64,000 nt of DNA, taken from contig CM032127.1 in the NCBI GenBank assembly GCA_018894105.1, positions 1,397,001-1,461,000 of the forward strand, read 5' to 3'. The notes beneath the pieces are model-generated. The model worked only from the letters and a program-made list of their open reading frames with translations, had not been told where the DNA came from and ran no database searches. This stretch comes from Jacaranda mimosifolia (lineage: Eukaryota; Streptophyta; Magnoliopsida; Lamiales; Bignoniaceae). Shown here piece by piece: positions 36,074 to 48,747 of this stretch. Position 1 is the first letter of the stretch. Each line of letters opens with the position of its first letter. Both the position numbers and the translations under genes were made by a program.

Positions 36074-39000
36074 TCATGGCTCATACCAAGTCAGGCTTCC
36101 CATGATCAAATATTTACCGGGGAGACTTCCAGCAGATGGTGCAAGGTATGTGATCTTCTTGCTGGCGGTGACAAAATGAAGGAAGACCATTGTTAGCAGC
36201 AAAAAATGGCTATTATTGTTTCATTAACGAAAAAGTTCAGGTTCAAACCTTTCGAAGTTAATATCAGTAATCCAGATGAATCCGGCAACATTACTAGCAA
36301 GAAAAGAAAAACAAATCATGCGAGGGAATTTCTTTCCTCATTTCTGATTTAATAGTAAGTAATCAATGAATTAACAAGACATAATTGTCTGGCCCAACCT
36401 TAAGGCTGTTAAGAAAGGTTCAGTATCAAGAGATTTACGCTCCAGGGCCCAGAACATTCGAGAGGAGAAGGGGCTATACCTGGAAATAATTTCTTCTGGT
36501 TCTTTGGCAAATGAGACGGCTAGGACTAGATGGAGCAAGTCTTGGTTAATACTAACTGGAATCAATCTTGTAGGGTCTGCAGCTGGCTCAGCACCAACTG
36601 GCAGAGCAGACCGTGGGGCCTGTGGTCCACCACCAACTCGATAGATGCACAGATCACTAAAACTTACAATGTTAGAATGTGGCGAAAGATCATTTGCAGG
36701 GCCATAAAAGTATTCCTGCAGTCAAAATTGAAACGAATGAGAAACGTTTCAGAATGGAAGAGCACTTGAAAGGTAATGTGTCTTTGCAAAATTCAATGAT
36801 CATGAGATCAAATGTAATCAGTTGAAACTGAATTCACAGCCCCTCTACAAGCACGCATACACGTATTCTGTAGGCTCTGGCCTTCTGACGGGCTTTTGCA
36901 TTTCTAGAGACAACACCACCAGACTTTTGAAGTTTCACCACATCTACATTAGTCTTGTTTTTCAAAACATCTTTTAGCATACTCCAAAGCTTTTCCTGCA
37001 GGTAGTTATGTGTACAAGAAAACAATTAGAAGATCAATATTTCTCATCAGGTTTTGAAGTACACGGAACAAGGAAACACCCCCCCCCCCCAACCCCCCAA
37101 CATTCTTTCTGAAGTTCCAATGTAAAACAAAAACACTAGAAGATCAATTTTTCTCATGATCTTTGAATTACATGGCAATTGATATTTTCTGACAGTCAAA
37201 ATATAGCCAATGAAGAACATGTTCATACGATCTTTTCTGACAGTCAAAATATAGCCAATGAAGAACATGTTCATACGATCTTTTCTGACAGTCAAAATAT
37301 AGCCAATGAAGAATCCTTGTCACTTCACTCAATTCATAATCATCAAGTCATTATTCAAGAAGGTCTACTTTAAGTAGAACTAATGGATACCTGACCCAAC
37401 ACCAGAACAACTGTCGCATTGAACATATCAATTGCATGCAACAACAGCTGCCAAAAAAATAAGAAAAAACCGGGGTAAGATACAGTAAATGAGAGAAATC
37501 TACCCTGTCTTTAACTCGTCAAAGCCATATGCATGCAATGAAACAATGACTACTCAAATACCTCATAACCAACACCTTCAATCCATCCCATGGTATTGAC
37601 CACCATGCCTGCAGCTCTAGATTCAATATTTCCGGCAAACTGCCTCTCCAAAATTTGAGCAAGCTCCTTCACCAATACTCTGTAAAGATCTATATTGGCA
37701 CTGGAAAGCACCAAATTTGAAGGGGCAAAAAAATAAAGTTGAGAAAAGATGGCCCTGACAAGTATAGTGGATCTGAAATAAAAAGACCAAATGCAGAATT
37801 ATTAAGTTGCAGACTCCATTACCTAGGTGTCACATGGCCATGGAAGTAAACTAGAGGCATATCAAGAGGAATTCCTTCTACTGGATCAATAGGCATTTCA
37901 ATTGGCGTAGCAGCTATGCAGCCAGGTATTGTTATGGAACCTTGGCCAATGTCTAAATCTACAAAAGTAGGCTTCCATCCCTGTTTAGCTGCCCAACTAA
38001 GAAGCATCCTTGATAGGGTACTCTTTCCAGAATCTGTAGGTCCCACAACAATAACTCTTGGTCCCTGAATGAAGTGAGCAAAGAGTAAATTCTAGTGGTA
38101 TGTGCACCAATAGACAGATTTCTGAAGTGAGAACTCCAATGGAAATAGGCACACCTTCTTGTTCGACTCATTTAGAATTTTGCTATCCATGCCTCTACAT
38201 TTTTAGCTCAACTTAGGAAACTTAGTCCCATGTATACTCTTCCCAGAAGAAGAAAACATACCAGTAACAAAATGAGACCAAATTCTGAAACCCATAGCCT
38301 TTGTAATATGCATACTCATAAAGATGATGGTACCTGAGATGTATCCGAATCACTTGCTGAAGCTTTGGCACGATTTCTTCGAGCATCCAGCACAGCGTGC
38401 ACATTGACATAGCTGATCATAGGAGTCTAAAGAACAAACGGAAAAACTGTCAAACAGCAACTAAAAAGAGCAGCAAATAAGGAGTCTCTGTGTGTGTGTG
38501 TTTGGGCACACAAGATATCAAATTTAGATAGCAATAAACCGAGCAACAATACCTCATCTGCTGTATAATCAGTTTCAGTTGTGCCATCCATTTCAATTGT
38601 GGCACCATGCCAAGTAAATACCTGATGTGGGCAATTGAACTTCAAATCAGAACTATGACATTAACCATTTATGAATAAATAGAAACCAGACTCCCAATCA
38701 TAAACCCCTGCTAGCCCTACCATTTTGCCCCCATTTGTACAAGATTTAAGGAAAAGTGATTCAGTACAGCAAAATCAATGAAAACTCAACTTTTGCTGCA
38801 TTTTTCTTTTTAACCAAATAAGCATCAATTAGAAGAAAAATGAAATAGATCGATCAAAAAACTAACAAAGATTACCGGAATTGCATTCAGAGAAGCATTC
38901 CTTGCCATTAAAAATTTAAAAAAATATATATTTTCCCAACTCAAATCCAATGTCTACTCCAAAAGAAGCACTAGCAGTTCAATCCATCATCATAATACAC

Positions 39001-39293
39001 CAACCCACACAACCTATCTCTCTGCCTAGGTATACGTGCAAATGCAAATAAAATTACATTTTTTAATCTCGACATACAGCAAATTTGAGCCTTGGTGGAA
39101 TAGTAAGCCAATTCCCCGGCGGCATTTCTGTTCCAAAAATCTCTGCGGTGCCGCTGAGCAAACGGAGCCGAAGCGGAGCGTTGGGGCCGACTTCAACTCT
39201 GAGCTCACATTCTTTTTCCAGCTTCACCTGCCTTATAGTCATTGAGCCACTTGGTACCGCAGTAGGAGCTATGGCAGCGCCGCCATAAGCCAT
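36074..39293 (-). CDS. CLP1: CLP1, pre-mRNA cleavage complex II / RNA 5'-kinase family protein
   Basis: CLP1 proteins act in mRNA 3'-end formation with PCF11 and, in animals, phosphorylate RNA 5' ends during tRNA splicing. Exons on the minus strand are 39293-39078, 38621-38553, 38426-38334, 38064-37823, 37700-37562, 37447-37391, 36995-36861, 36715-36480, 36293-36249 and 36161-36074, giving 439 residues. The P-loop GPTDSGKST is intact at about residues 133-141, followed by FVDLDIGQGSITIPG. The N-terminal beta domain contains KLEKECELRVEV and the C-terminus reads KKITYLAPSAGSLPGKYLIM, ending LTWYEP. The order and length match plant CLP1 (Arabidopsis CLPS3). Intron 6 carries a 48-base tandem repeat. 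Whether kinase activity is kept cannot be told. Confidence 0.96.
37185..37313. repeat. 48-base tandem repeat in CLP1 intron 6
   Basis: The unit starts TTTTCTGACAGTCAAAATAT and repeats at 37185, 37233 and 37281, the third copy being partial (about 33 bases). Copies look identical where they overlap. The unit is divisible by three, which explains the repetitive reading frames over it; it is intronic and not coding. Confidence 0.95.
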
Positions 39294-40710
39294 TTCAAAG
39301 CTGTTTCAATCAACTACCACAACAAATTTAAATAAAGAAAGAATAGGACAGTAGAATCTTCTTTTATGTGTATACGGGCGGAATAGATGTCGCATGTGCC
39401 GGAAGGCGTAGCGCCGTCGGCGTAAGGGAGGCGACGAAACAGAAGCGGCAATTGAGGAGGTGAGCCTTTGTGGTTTTGTCCTTTGACCGATCTTTTCTTA
39501 TTTTTGGATGTTTTCTTTTGGGCCCTTTATTTTCTTTAATTTAACGGAGCGGTCCTTCGAATACAGGCAGAAAACCTAAATAATATTTCCTTAGTTGCTT
39601 AATTATTTTTCTTAATACTACATAAAGTTTTTTGGTTTAGATCCTCTATTTTAATTTATATTTCATCTGATATTTTATTTTATGGATATATGATACATAT
39701 ATTAAATATTTTTTTTTAAAAATAATTAATCGAGATTCAGATATATTTGGCATGTGTACATCAAGTTGGAATAGGAAATAAAACAAGGAATGAAATAGGG
39801 AATTCAAAATGAAAATCATTATGTTTTATGTCAACATATTTGTATAATTATGTGTATGAGACATTTCTTTCTTAATTTGAACTACGCATTTTTTAGTATA
39901 GAATAATTATTTGAATAGGGTCATTGGTTAACATGAAGAAAATCCTTCAACACTTAAGTGAGTTCAACGTTCATAAACGAGGGGAAATCAATAGAGAAAA
40001 TATGAGTCTAACATTCATAATCGAGGGTAAATCAATAGAGAAAATACTATAAATGCTAGGAGTTGCATACTTCCAAGTTATATAAGTGGAATTATTTATA
40101 GAGATAGATGATGAATTGACCCATTTTAAGTAACTTCACTTAAATGGTTCAATTCTCATAAAATCTAATGACTATCATTTGAATTGATAAGTTGGGTCTT
40201 GTCCGACAATTCAACCCACAAACATATAAAAGAATTAAGTCCATTTTATTTGTCTCATATCAAATTGATATTGATCAATACAGACAATAGACAATATATT
40301 AGCACGTCCTTGTAATTACACTTATGCAAGGAAGAATTGGACACAAAGTACTTGAAAAAATTAAAAAATAATGTAAAAATGTCGAAACTATGTGCATAAA
40401 TTGATTATTGAAGTTTAATAAAAACAAATAACTTGTGAAATATATTATCACATAAATAAACTTTAGAAAACATATAATCTAAAATGTAATTCCTAAATGC
40501 AACTATACAACAACATCTAACAAAGTGAAGAAAGATCACTTTATTCCATCTTACTCAATGTTTGTAGTTAGGTTATTGTGAAAAGTTGACCTTTAGATGG
40601 ATTTTATTTATGCCACCATGCTTTAAAAATGAGACTATTTACTCTTAACAACCAATGCTATAAATTTACAAAAAAGAAAAAAAAAATCTTTGGAATACTA
40701 CCAAACCTAA
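39294..40710. other. CLP1 upstream region and intergenic
   Basis: The CLP1 promoter is expected within the first few hundred bases; 39380-39460 is GC-rich relative to its surroundings. The rest is AT-rich with a short near-duplicated block around 39960-40060 (GAGGGGAAATCAATAGAG and GAGGGTAAATCAATAGAG). No gene is supported. Confidence 0.5.
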
Positions 40711-41015
40711 GTGCCCATTTGGTTTTGTTTTCAATGCCCTTTTTCATTTTCTTCTGAAAATAAAAATAGAAAGTTACCAACTTTTTCCTTATTTTCAAAG
40801 ATATCTTTATTTTCAATACATTTTTCACATTATTATAGTCTCTCTACATTTTTACTTTTTATTTTCTCCTATTCACATTTGCACAAAATTTTCAAATGTA
40901 ACTCATTTTCAACTCTACATTATCATTATATTTTAAATAAAATTTCAAAATAATTTTTCACTATTTCTTTCATTAGAAAATAAAAATGCATCCAGAAAAT
41001 AAAATCAAACGCCCC
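40711..41015. mobile_element. Tourist-like MITE with TAA duplication
   Basis: A 305-base element begins GTGCCCATTTGGTTTTGTTT and its opposite end begins GGGGCGTTTGATTTTATTTT. TAA flanks both sides (40708-40710 and 41016-41018). It lies about 270 bases upstream of the NIPA-like start codon. Confidence 0.7.
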
Positions 41016-41286
41016 TAAAAAACCAAGAACCAAACAGGCCGCCACCCCGGGGGGGTGGGGTACTGTACCATTTATTGATACGGAAATCGACGGAGATCTG
41101 TGATGATGGACAGAGATCTCTGCAGAGCTTACGAGTTACACACATCACGACATCTCTCATATGTTATAATATATATACATATGCAAAAACATCAATCTTA
41201 GCAAAGAGGGAAAAAGATTAGCAAAAAGAAAACTAAAGAAAAAGAATAAAGAACACACAAAAGGGGGTGGGAGGAGGGAAAGAGAG

Positions 41287-44200
41287 ATGTGGGAATCAAT
41301 TTGCTTAACGGTTGCGGCCACTGCCGGAAACAACATCGGCAAAGTCCTCCAGAAGAAGGGCACCCTCATTCTCCCACCTCTCTCTTTCAAGCTCAAGGTA
41401 TGTGTATGCGTTTGGTGTGTGTTGCTGGATATATGTTCATATTTTCTTCAATAGCATATGCTTGTCTCCGTGTGAATGGTTTCTGGGCTTGTGGCTTTGT
41501 GTAAATCTTGGATATATCCATTTCTTTGATTGTTGATTGGATTTTTGTATAGCTGTGCGCCTTAAAGCGTGATCTTTATTTATTCTTCTTGGTTGTCTTT
41601 GTATTATATTGGTCAAGGTTCAATTTTGTGGTTGTCTATCTATTTGTGTCTCTGTGGGCGTGTTTGCGTGTTCTGGGATTGTAATTTTATATATGGAATA
41701 TATTTATCTTTAATTTGTATAAACAGAGTCTGGCTTTTCTGTTTATGTCCGTCTTGAGTAGATTCATATTTTCCCCTGGTTAATTTGATTTTCTTTAGCT
41801 GTTTTTGTTTGTCTTCTTGATGGGTTTTGTATAATTATGGCCAAGGATTTATTTTGCGGGATTCTCCTAGATGCACACTGATATATCCGTGCTGCATGTA
41901 TTTCACACGTATATTTTTTATTGGGGGATTGCCTAATCTTGTTTGGATTTATATAGATGGAATCCTTACAGTAGAAAAGCTCATCTTCTTGAGTTTTAAA
42001 GCCTGGTGTGATCAACAATTATATTGATTATGAGGAAATTCTTTGTCAATGATCTATCGTTATTGTGATATTGAAGTGAAGTGGCCAGGCTTTTCTTTTG
42101 ATGGCTGATGGGTTGCAAATTCATGTTTCACTTCTGGCAGCATTAGAATTTGCATGTTGCATCTATTTACTGTTAGGTTTTCTTTGGCCAATTTTTTTCC
42201 AGCATGCCCTTATTTTACTTCTCCTTTATGTTATTACGCCATAGCTGTGTGCACTAATTAGTAAGTGTATCTTTTCTTTTCTTTTGTCATGAAGCCCCAT
42301 GATAACATTTGCTAACAAATGTTCATTGAGAAAAATCTAAAAATATTTAAAAAGATTGCAGTCGTGGTAATCATTCCCTAGGTGTTTGAGTCAAGTTTTT
42401 GACCTTAGCTAGCAGGAGTGGAGTTCTATATAGAGAAGACTTGGAAAGGGGCGTTATATATATAAGGAAGAGGATAATTTAGATGTATATGCATGCATCT
42501 AACATAGAATGTGACAAATTGTTATCAACATCTTTTCTCTATCTTTAATAGGAAAGTTTACTCACACTTGTATCAGTAAAGTTCATATTGTTCAAATTGA
42601 AGTAAGCAGAATAAACATGGCAGATGATCTGTATTTGCAGGTGATAAGAGCATATGCTTCAAACAGAGCTTGGATTATCGGCTTCTTGATGGATATTTTT
42701 GGAGCTCTCTTGATGCTGCTAGCACTATCTCAAGCCCCTGTAAGTGGCAAACTTATATACTTAATTTCAGTTTGTTAAGCTATTTGACTTGATCCTGAGA
42801 TTTTACGCTTATGTAGGTTTCAGTCATTCAACCTGTTTCTGGCTGCGGACTTGCTATCCTTTCAGTCTTTTCTCATTTTTATCTGAAGGAGATCATGAAT
42901 GCTATTGACTGGATAGGAATTGTTTTTGCTGGTATTGGCACTATAGGTAATGTAAGTTCTTGGAGTGCAAGCTAGACACTAGGATTCCTTGGAGTGCACT
43001 ATGGATTTCTTTTCCCATTGGCTGCTATTCCAATTTCTTGTTTATATGCTCCACTTGTTCTTAGTTGAAATCCTGCTTTTTTATTTCTCTGTGCCAATGC
43101 GGCAATGCCCCAGTGTAACAATCTGTCCCTTTTTTCTAAGTTAATGTGCAACTTTGGCTTCAGAAATGGAAAAGAATTATCTGGTTTGTTTCATGAGTTT
43201 AAGCTTCAAGTTTCATTTGTTGTCACAAAATTAAAAGATCTCTAAGATGATTTTCTTAGAGTTTGGATCAGTTTGTGTCTCAACCCAATATCTGTGACCT
43301 TAAGTTCAAATAGGTTATGAGTAATCAGATGTTACTTCTACAGATCCTGCAGTGGCTGGATGGTGGTATTTCAATAAAACTTCTCAATCCTTGAATGGGT
43401 CTCTCTCTAACTTGTTGCATCTTCTGCATCCAGGTGTTGGTGCTGGAGGGGAAGAACAAAAGGCATCGTCCATCTCAGTTTTTCATTTACCATGGCTGGC
43501 ATTTGTTGTTGCTATCTTGTTTGTAGGTACCTTACCTTATTCAGCGTCTAATCATTGAGATGAAATTATGAAAATGTTATCATCTGGAAACTTGAAGTGC
43601 ATGTAATACAAAATTGTTATCAATCTCTAGGTACAGCTCCAAGGAGCAATTCTATAGGAGTCTGCATGTTGAAATGCCAAATTACTAATGTGTGTGAGAA
43701 ACATAATTATTCTGAACATATTTCTTTTAGACTTTCTGCAATTCTTATGATTGGAGGTCCTGCACCACATGTAATTTTGCTATGACAAAATGACAGAATA
43801 AATCAGCCGATTGGTTAAATTAAAGAGGGGTGCACTGTATTGTTAACAGTACAATTTGGCTTGGTTGGTTCCAGTCAGATCAGTTGAATATTATCGGAAG
43901 ATCATTGTTCAGTATGATAACTTTATTGCTTCAACAATGTGTATTCCTGTTCACTAGTTGGTTCCTTTTTTATTCTTTTTACATTTTCTTAAAGACCTTC
44001 TAATCATTTAGTTACAGTCACTTCAAATAATAATTGAAAGATAACAAGCCCTTTTGCAAGTTAAATCTTATGCTAAACTGGGAAACTCGTTATCTAGATG
44101 AACCCCTCACTTTAAGGGGCAGCCGCTCAAGGCATCTTCATGATGGGGTATTTTTGTTGCATTTCTTCTGCTATTTGAGCTTTGTTTCTGTTGCACGACT

Positions 44201-45548
44201 CCAGCAAGTATTGACTGTAACTGTAACAAGAGAGTGCTTTGATCCCTTCTCTGCTAAGAAAGAGAAGAAATTGAAGAACAAATTTTCTTTATATTTATTT
44301 CTAATTATTGTAATCTTATACTATTTGCTCATCATAGGTACTTCTTAATGGATGGCTTCGTGTATATAGACGCCAAAGAAGAGAGCAGGAGTTGGTATTT
44401 TGAAAATTCCCAGTTAAAGATATAATGCCATCAAAGTATTGAACTGGCCTTGTGAACTTGATGTCAATTGTTTACACTTTGGCCTTGCAGATGCAATATG
44501 AAGTGGTTGAGGAAATCATTTATGGTTTGGAATCCGGCATTCTATTTGGGTACTGTTATGCATTTAACTTAAAGAATAAGTATTCTTGTTCGATTATTTT
44601 CATTTGTGTAGAAATTGGGCCGCCTTACAAGAAAAGAAGTACTTCAAATTTAATTTCAGGATTGCATCTGTGATATCAAAGGTGGGATTTGTATTCTTGG
44701 AGCAGGGATTTTCCAAGTTATTTCTTCCCATTTGCATTTCAATAAGCATATCCTGCAGTGCTTCAGGGTTTGTTTACCAGGTAATATAAATTCATGTTTC
44801 TGCTAACTTGCACTTAAATTCATGTGTGCATTTAGACAAGGCCATAGTACAAATATATCTGGAAGTTATTAAAATATGACTATTGTCGACTGATTTAGTA
44901 ATGGGTGGATACTTCTTTAGGCTTTTCTACGTGTTCTAGACTAGGTAGAAAGTTAAAGGTTGTCCGACAATTCATGGAGGATACATTTAAGATAATAATT
45001 TGCCTTTGTCATTTCCAAACAGACCCGTGGTTTGAAGCATGGAAGGGCAATCGTTGTGTCCACTTGTGCCGCTGTTGCTTCAATCGTGACTGGTGTACTT
45101 GCTGGTATGTTGGCATTGGGTGAACGATTGCCTTCCGCTCCTGTGGGCCGCCTAATGCTTCTTCTTGGATGGTATCCAATTTACATATCTTATCTTTCTC
45201 TTTTTCTTTTTCTTTTTTTTTTTTTTTGTTAGAATTAGCACTTTGAACTTGCTACTCTATACATTTTCAACAATGGATCCAAGTTTCTCGCTTATTAGTC
45301 CTCCATTTTTTTAACTTATTATCTGCAGGCTGTTTATCATTCTTGGTGTGATCCTACTGGTAACTTCCACAAGGCTGGTGCGACACCTTCCAAGGCCATG
45401 GAGACGTTTTGCACGAAGTGGTGTAGAGAGGAATTTCGGGCTCAGGCAACAGGGCTCATTCCGTACTAGAGACACAAACCCGAGTGCTGTTGTCCAAGCA
45501 AGCACGCTGCATCATTTAATAACGTCTCCCTCAAAAGCTAAAGCTTGA
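41287..45548 (+). CDS. NIPA8: NIPA-family membrane protein (probable magnesium transporter, NIPA8-like)
   Basis: Exons read as 41287-41397, 42641-42739, 42817-42946, 43434-43522, 44338-44394, 44491-44549, 44660-44780, 45023-45171 and 45329-45548, giving 344 residues in one frame. The start is [20 protein letters not shown]. Hydrophobic segments include [20 protein letters not shown], the [20 protein letters not shown] region, [65 protein letters not shown] and [11 protein letters not shown], consistent with a multi-pass NIPA/DMT-type protein. The C-terminal tail is basic and polar. NIPA proteins are linked to Mg2+ transport in animals; in plants the function is inferred by family. The NIPA8/9 subgroup assignment is from memory. 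The total length may vary if other splice sites are used. Confidence 0.88.
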
Positions 45549-46744
45549 GTTTCATAAAACAAGAAAAATACTAACAACAAAGAACACTCTTCGACTCCTG
45601 AGCATGTAAGTAACTAGCTTCACCTTGGAGCTATTGGTTTGATTGGTCGATCATTGTGAGTGTACAGAAACTGTGAAGATTATTCTTTCCCCAACTGTTT
45701 TTTCTTCCTATTTTTTCATACTTAACAGAAACTGTTGAAAGATTGGTTAACACTTAGCAGTAGACTTTTAATTGACTTGCTGAATTTTGTTGTTTCTGTT
45801 GAGCTCCTAATAATGGAGTGGGGAAATTGTGTCTGAAAGATAAACTCGGTGAAAATTGAATGAAGAACCAGTTCATGTCAGCACAAGACATGCTCTGCTG
45901 TAGCATGTGCAAAAAAAATGATGCTAACATGCCACAGTGTGTTTTCTGTTTTTTTTTTGCTGTCTTGTGTTTTCATGTTGAAATTCTAACATGAGTGGTA
46001 CTGGACCATGATGGATAATCTTGTGAACAACAATAATTGGATTATGCTATTCTTTGGAAGAACCGGTTAGCATAAAGTGAGGCAGTAATCGAAACTAAGC
46101 ATTCATGCTAACGGTGTTCACAGACACTCGAATAGAGTCATTCAGGGGCTATTGATTGTGTAAAGCCTGTGATGGCAATGAAATCTGGTAAAGTATATAG
46201 AAAAGACAGTTCTTTTATTGTATATCAGCATCTCCCTCTTTTGCCCTTGAATCATGGTATGTGTTCAAAGGTTGCCTGAGAAAACTTTTTGGGAAACAAG
46301 ATTCTTGTTCCTCAAGAATCCAAACAGAAAACAGAAAGGACTTGAAAGCTTGTTAGGTGAACTCTGTACAGTAGTTGGCTTTTCCAATGGCTGCAAGGCT
46401 TTTGAGAAGAGATAAGATGCATAGGCTTGAAAGACAGAGAGCACTAGACAGAATGCACAACCCTCCTACGGGACCCCTCACGCTAATGGGGAAGGCGCCA
46501 CCTTAAAAACTCCAAAAGGCACTCCAACCTTGTCTTGACCTTTTATCAAACAAGTGTTGTGTATTATATAGCCCACTGAATTTTCAATCAATCAAAGAAT
46601 TCCAGTCCCTTTATTATGGTACTCAAGAACATGGCTTTTATGAGTTGGCAATGTACCATCCATACAATCATGCACATGAAGTGGCCATATTGTCCCCCTT
46701 TTATGATCAAAATAGTTTTACTTGTCGATCTGCTCAATGTTCGC
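45549..46744. other. NIPA-like gene 3' UTR and intergenic
   Basis: The 3' UTR probably covers the first few hundred bases. The remainder shows no gene. The 46430-46510 part is less AT-rich but matches nothing I recognise. Confidence 0.5.
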
Positions 46745-46850
46745 TAATGTTAAACAGGTAGCTAGCAAATTAAAATTGGAACCAACGGGGTTTACAGAGT
46801 TAGAAACCTTTGCACAATTCGCTTCAAATTTTGATAAAGTTGCACGGACT
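46745..46850 (+). pseudogene. atpA: Nuclear copy of plastid DNA: atpA fragment
   Basis: The frame beginning near 46745 reads VKQVASKLKLEP, then ELETFAQFASNFDKV. Plastid ATP synthase alpha has a near-identical stretch towards its C-terminus (KQVAGKLKLELAQF then ELEAFAQFASDLDKA, from memory). At DNA level AAATTAAAATTGGAAC and CCTTTGCACAATTCGCTTC look like plastid atpA. After about 46850 the match is lost. It is short, diverged and without a gene context, so it is a nuclear plastid insert (NUPT) rather than a gene. Confidence 0.7.
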
Positions 46851-47265
46851 TACAACTCGTTCAGCAATAAGGTAACGCAGATGGTACAAAGATTAGCGAC
46901 CTGATGGACCCTAAAACATGTGATTCAGGGTCGAGGAAAGGAATGCGTAGAGGAACAACATAAAAAAACAGCTTAAAACTGGAGCAAACAACTTGATTCT
47001 TCTTCACATGGCACTGCTATAGATAAGTAGTATTCTTTCAACCCACAAAATGTTCAACGAAAATTGATTCAAGCAACTCATCAATCATAAATTGCAGAAA
47101 CTGAAAGGATAATAGTGCTGGGATTCAAGTCATAAAGAATCAAAGGGCACATAGTAATGCATCATTCTGGTGGCCCCAGCCAAACACAATCTTAACCTTA
47201 ACACAGTATTAATCAGATCTGATATCCATCCAACACATAGTCCTACCACAAACAAGAATTTTTCA

Positions 47266-48747
47266 TCATTTCTTTCTTCCTGTAGGGTAATTGCCCAGTT
47301 GCTCCATCTGCCAGCTTTCATGAGGGGCTATGTGTTCATTGTAAGGAGTGTATCGCTGCAAAGTTAAATCACAAGACAAACATATTTTTACAGCAGAACA
47401 TCTTACCATGTTTTCTTTTCCAATATGATAAGAATTTGATAAAATTAAGGTAAAGAGAAAGTACCTCCATGTGTATTAGAAGCTCTTTGGCAGTTGGAGC
47501 TGAAAGAACTATGTGTCGAGCAGCTGGCTCAATGAAACCTTCTTCAACACCTTTGTCGAATAATGTGAGCAAAGAGTTATAGTACCCATCGACATTCAGC
47601 AAACCGACCTGCCCACAGAACCGTTTGAAGTCAAAAGAAAATAGTCGACTTCATCTGAAGCCTACAGAACAAAGACAGATGCATAACTGGTTTTTTATGG
47701 ATTCCGAGTTGTGCCCATGTTATCATCTCCAGTAACTCTTCCATGGTTCCATATCCTCCTAAAAAGTTCAGGAAACAGAAAGTGCTACTTTATGAGATAA
47801 AAAGAGGACTAAACTGTTTAACTAATATAGAGCTTTACATCTTTACCAGGAAGAGCAATGAATGCTTCAGCCTCCCGAGCCATTTCAGCTTTACGCTCAT
47901 GCATATCAGTGACAATTTTTACGTCTCCAACAGTTTTGCCTGAAATCTGACAATACAACTCATATCCATAATGGCTTATCAGAAACTATTTCCAGTCATT
48001 CCAGCATTTATAGTATCAGTAAATTCTACGACGAACAAACTCTTATGCTAGTTAAAAAGTGAAGCTAAGTTCATAGAGAGTGGCTATATTAGATGACCAC
48101 TAATCCCAAAACTTGCAGTAGTTCTGAGAGAATGTTGCTTAGAGACAATGATAATCAATACCTCAATGGGAACCAGAGCTTTTGGGATTACTCTGCAGGT
48201 TAAAACAAATAACTATCAAGATAAGGCTATGATATTAACCCATAGTCATTTTTAAGTTCAAGAAGAGATTTATACCCAAGAACATGGCAACCACCATCAT
48301 AGACTCTCTGGGAAATGAAGCCCATTAGCCCAACACTACCACCCCCATACACCAAATTTATCTTCCTATTCACCTGCAATCAACGTTCACAAAATACAAA
48401 ATCATTCACATAACTTAATAAGCCAGTCCCATAATCAAAGCAGCAGTTGAAACCCTTTACCAAGACAAAGGAAAAACAGTTCATAAACAACATAAAGACA
48501 TTCAAAGAACAAACTTTTAGGAACCCAAAAGAATCCCAATGTCAACCAGCCAAGAATTCACCCAAAAGTCAATCTTCTGTCAATCAAAGATTGACTCTTT
48601 TTCCAAGAAAGAAAGAGAAAAGGAAGAAACCAGTTCATTGCCCAAGTCAATAGCAGCATCACTGAAGACTTTTCTGTGGCCCGGGTTACTTCCACAGAAA
48701 ACACATATTTTCTTGAATTTGCTACTGCTACTTGAATTGCTTTCCAT
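47266..48747 (-). CDS. LOG: LOG, cytokinin riboside 5'-monophosphate phosphoribohydrolase
   Basis: LOG enzymes release active cytokinin bases from their nucleotides in one step in the cytosol. Exons on the minus strand are 48747-48631, 48373-48276, 48192-48162, 47946-47847, 47758-47688, 47608-47465 and 47355-47266, giving 216 residues, the family's usual size. The start reads [20 protein letters not shown]. The nucleotide-binding GGGSVGLMG is at about residues 48-56 and the catalytic [10 protein letters not shown] motif is intact, with EMAREAEAF before it and [20 protein letters not shown] after. The C-terminus ([19 protein letters not shown]) is typical of plant LOG. Which Arabidopsis LOG it matches best cannot be told by eye. 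Confidence 0.97.

Noticed and set aside
37185..37313. Regular repeats that might suggest a CRISPR array
   Set aside because: They are head-to-tail 48-base copies without spacers, in a plant intron.
43352..43558. Separate small gene within the NIPA-like region
   Set aside because: It overlaps exon 4 in frame and runs into introns on both sides.
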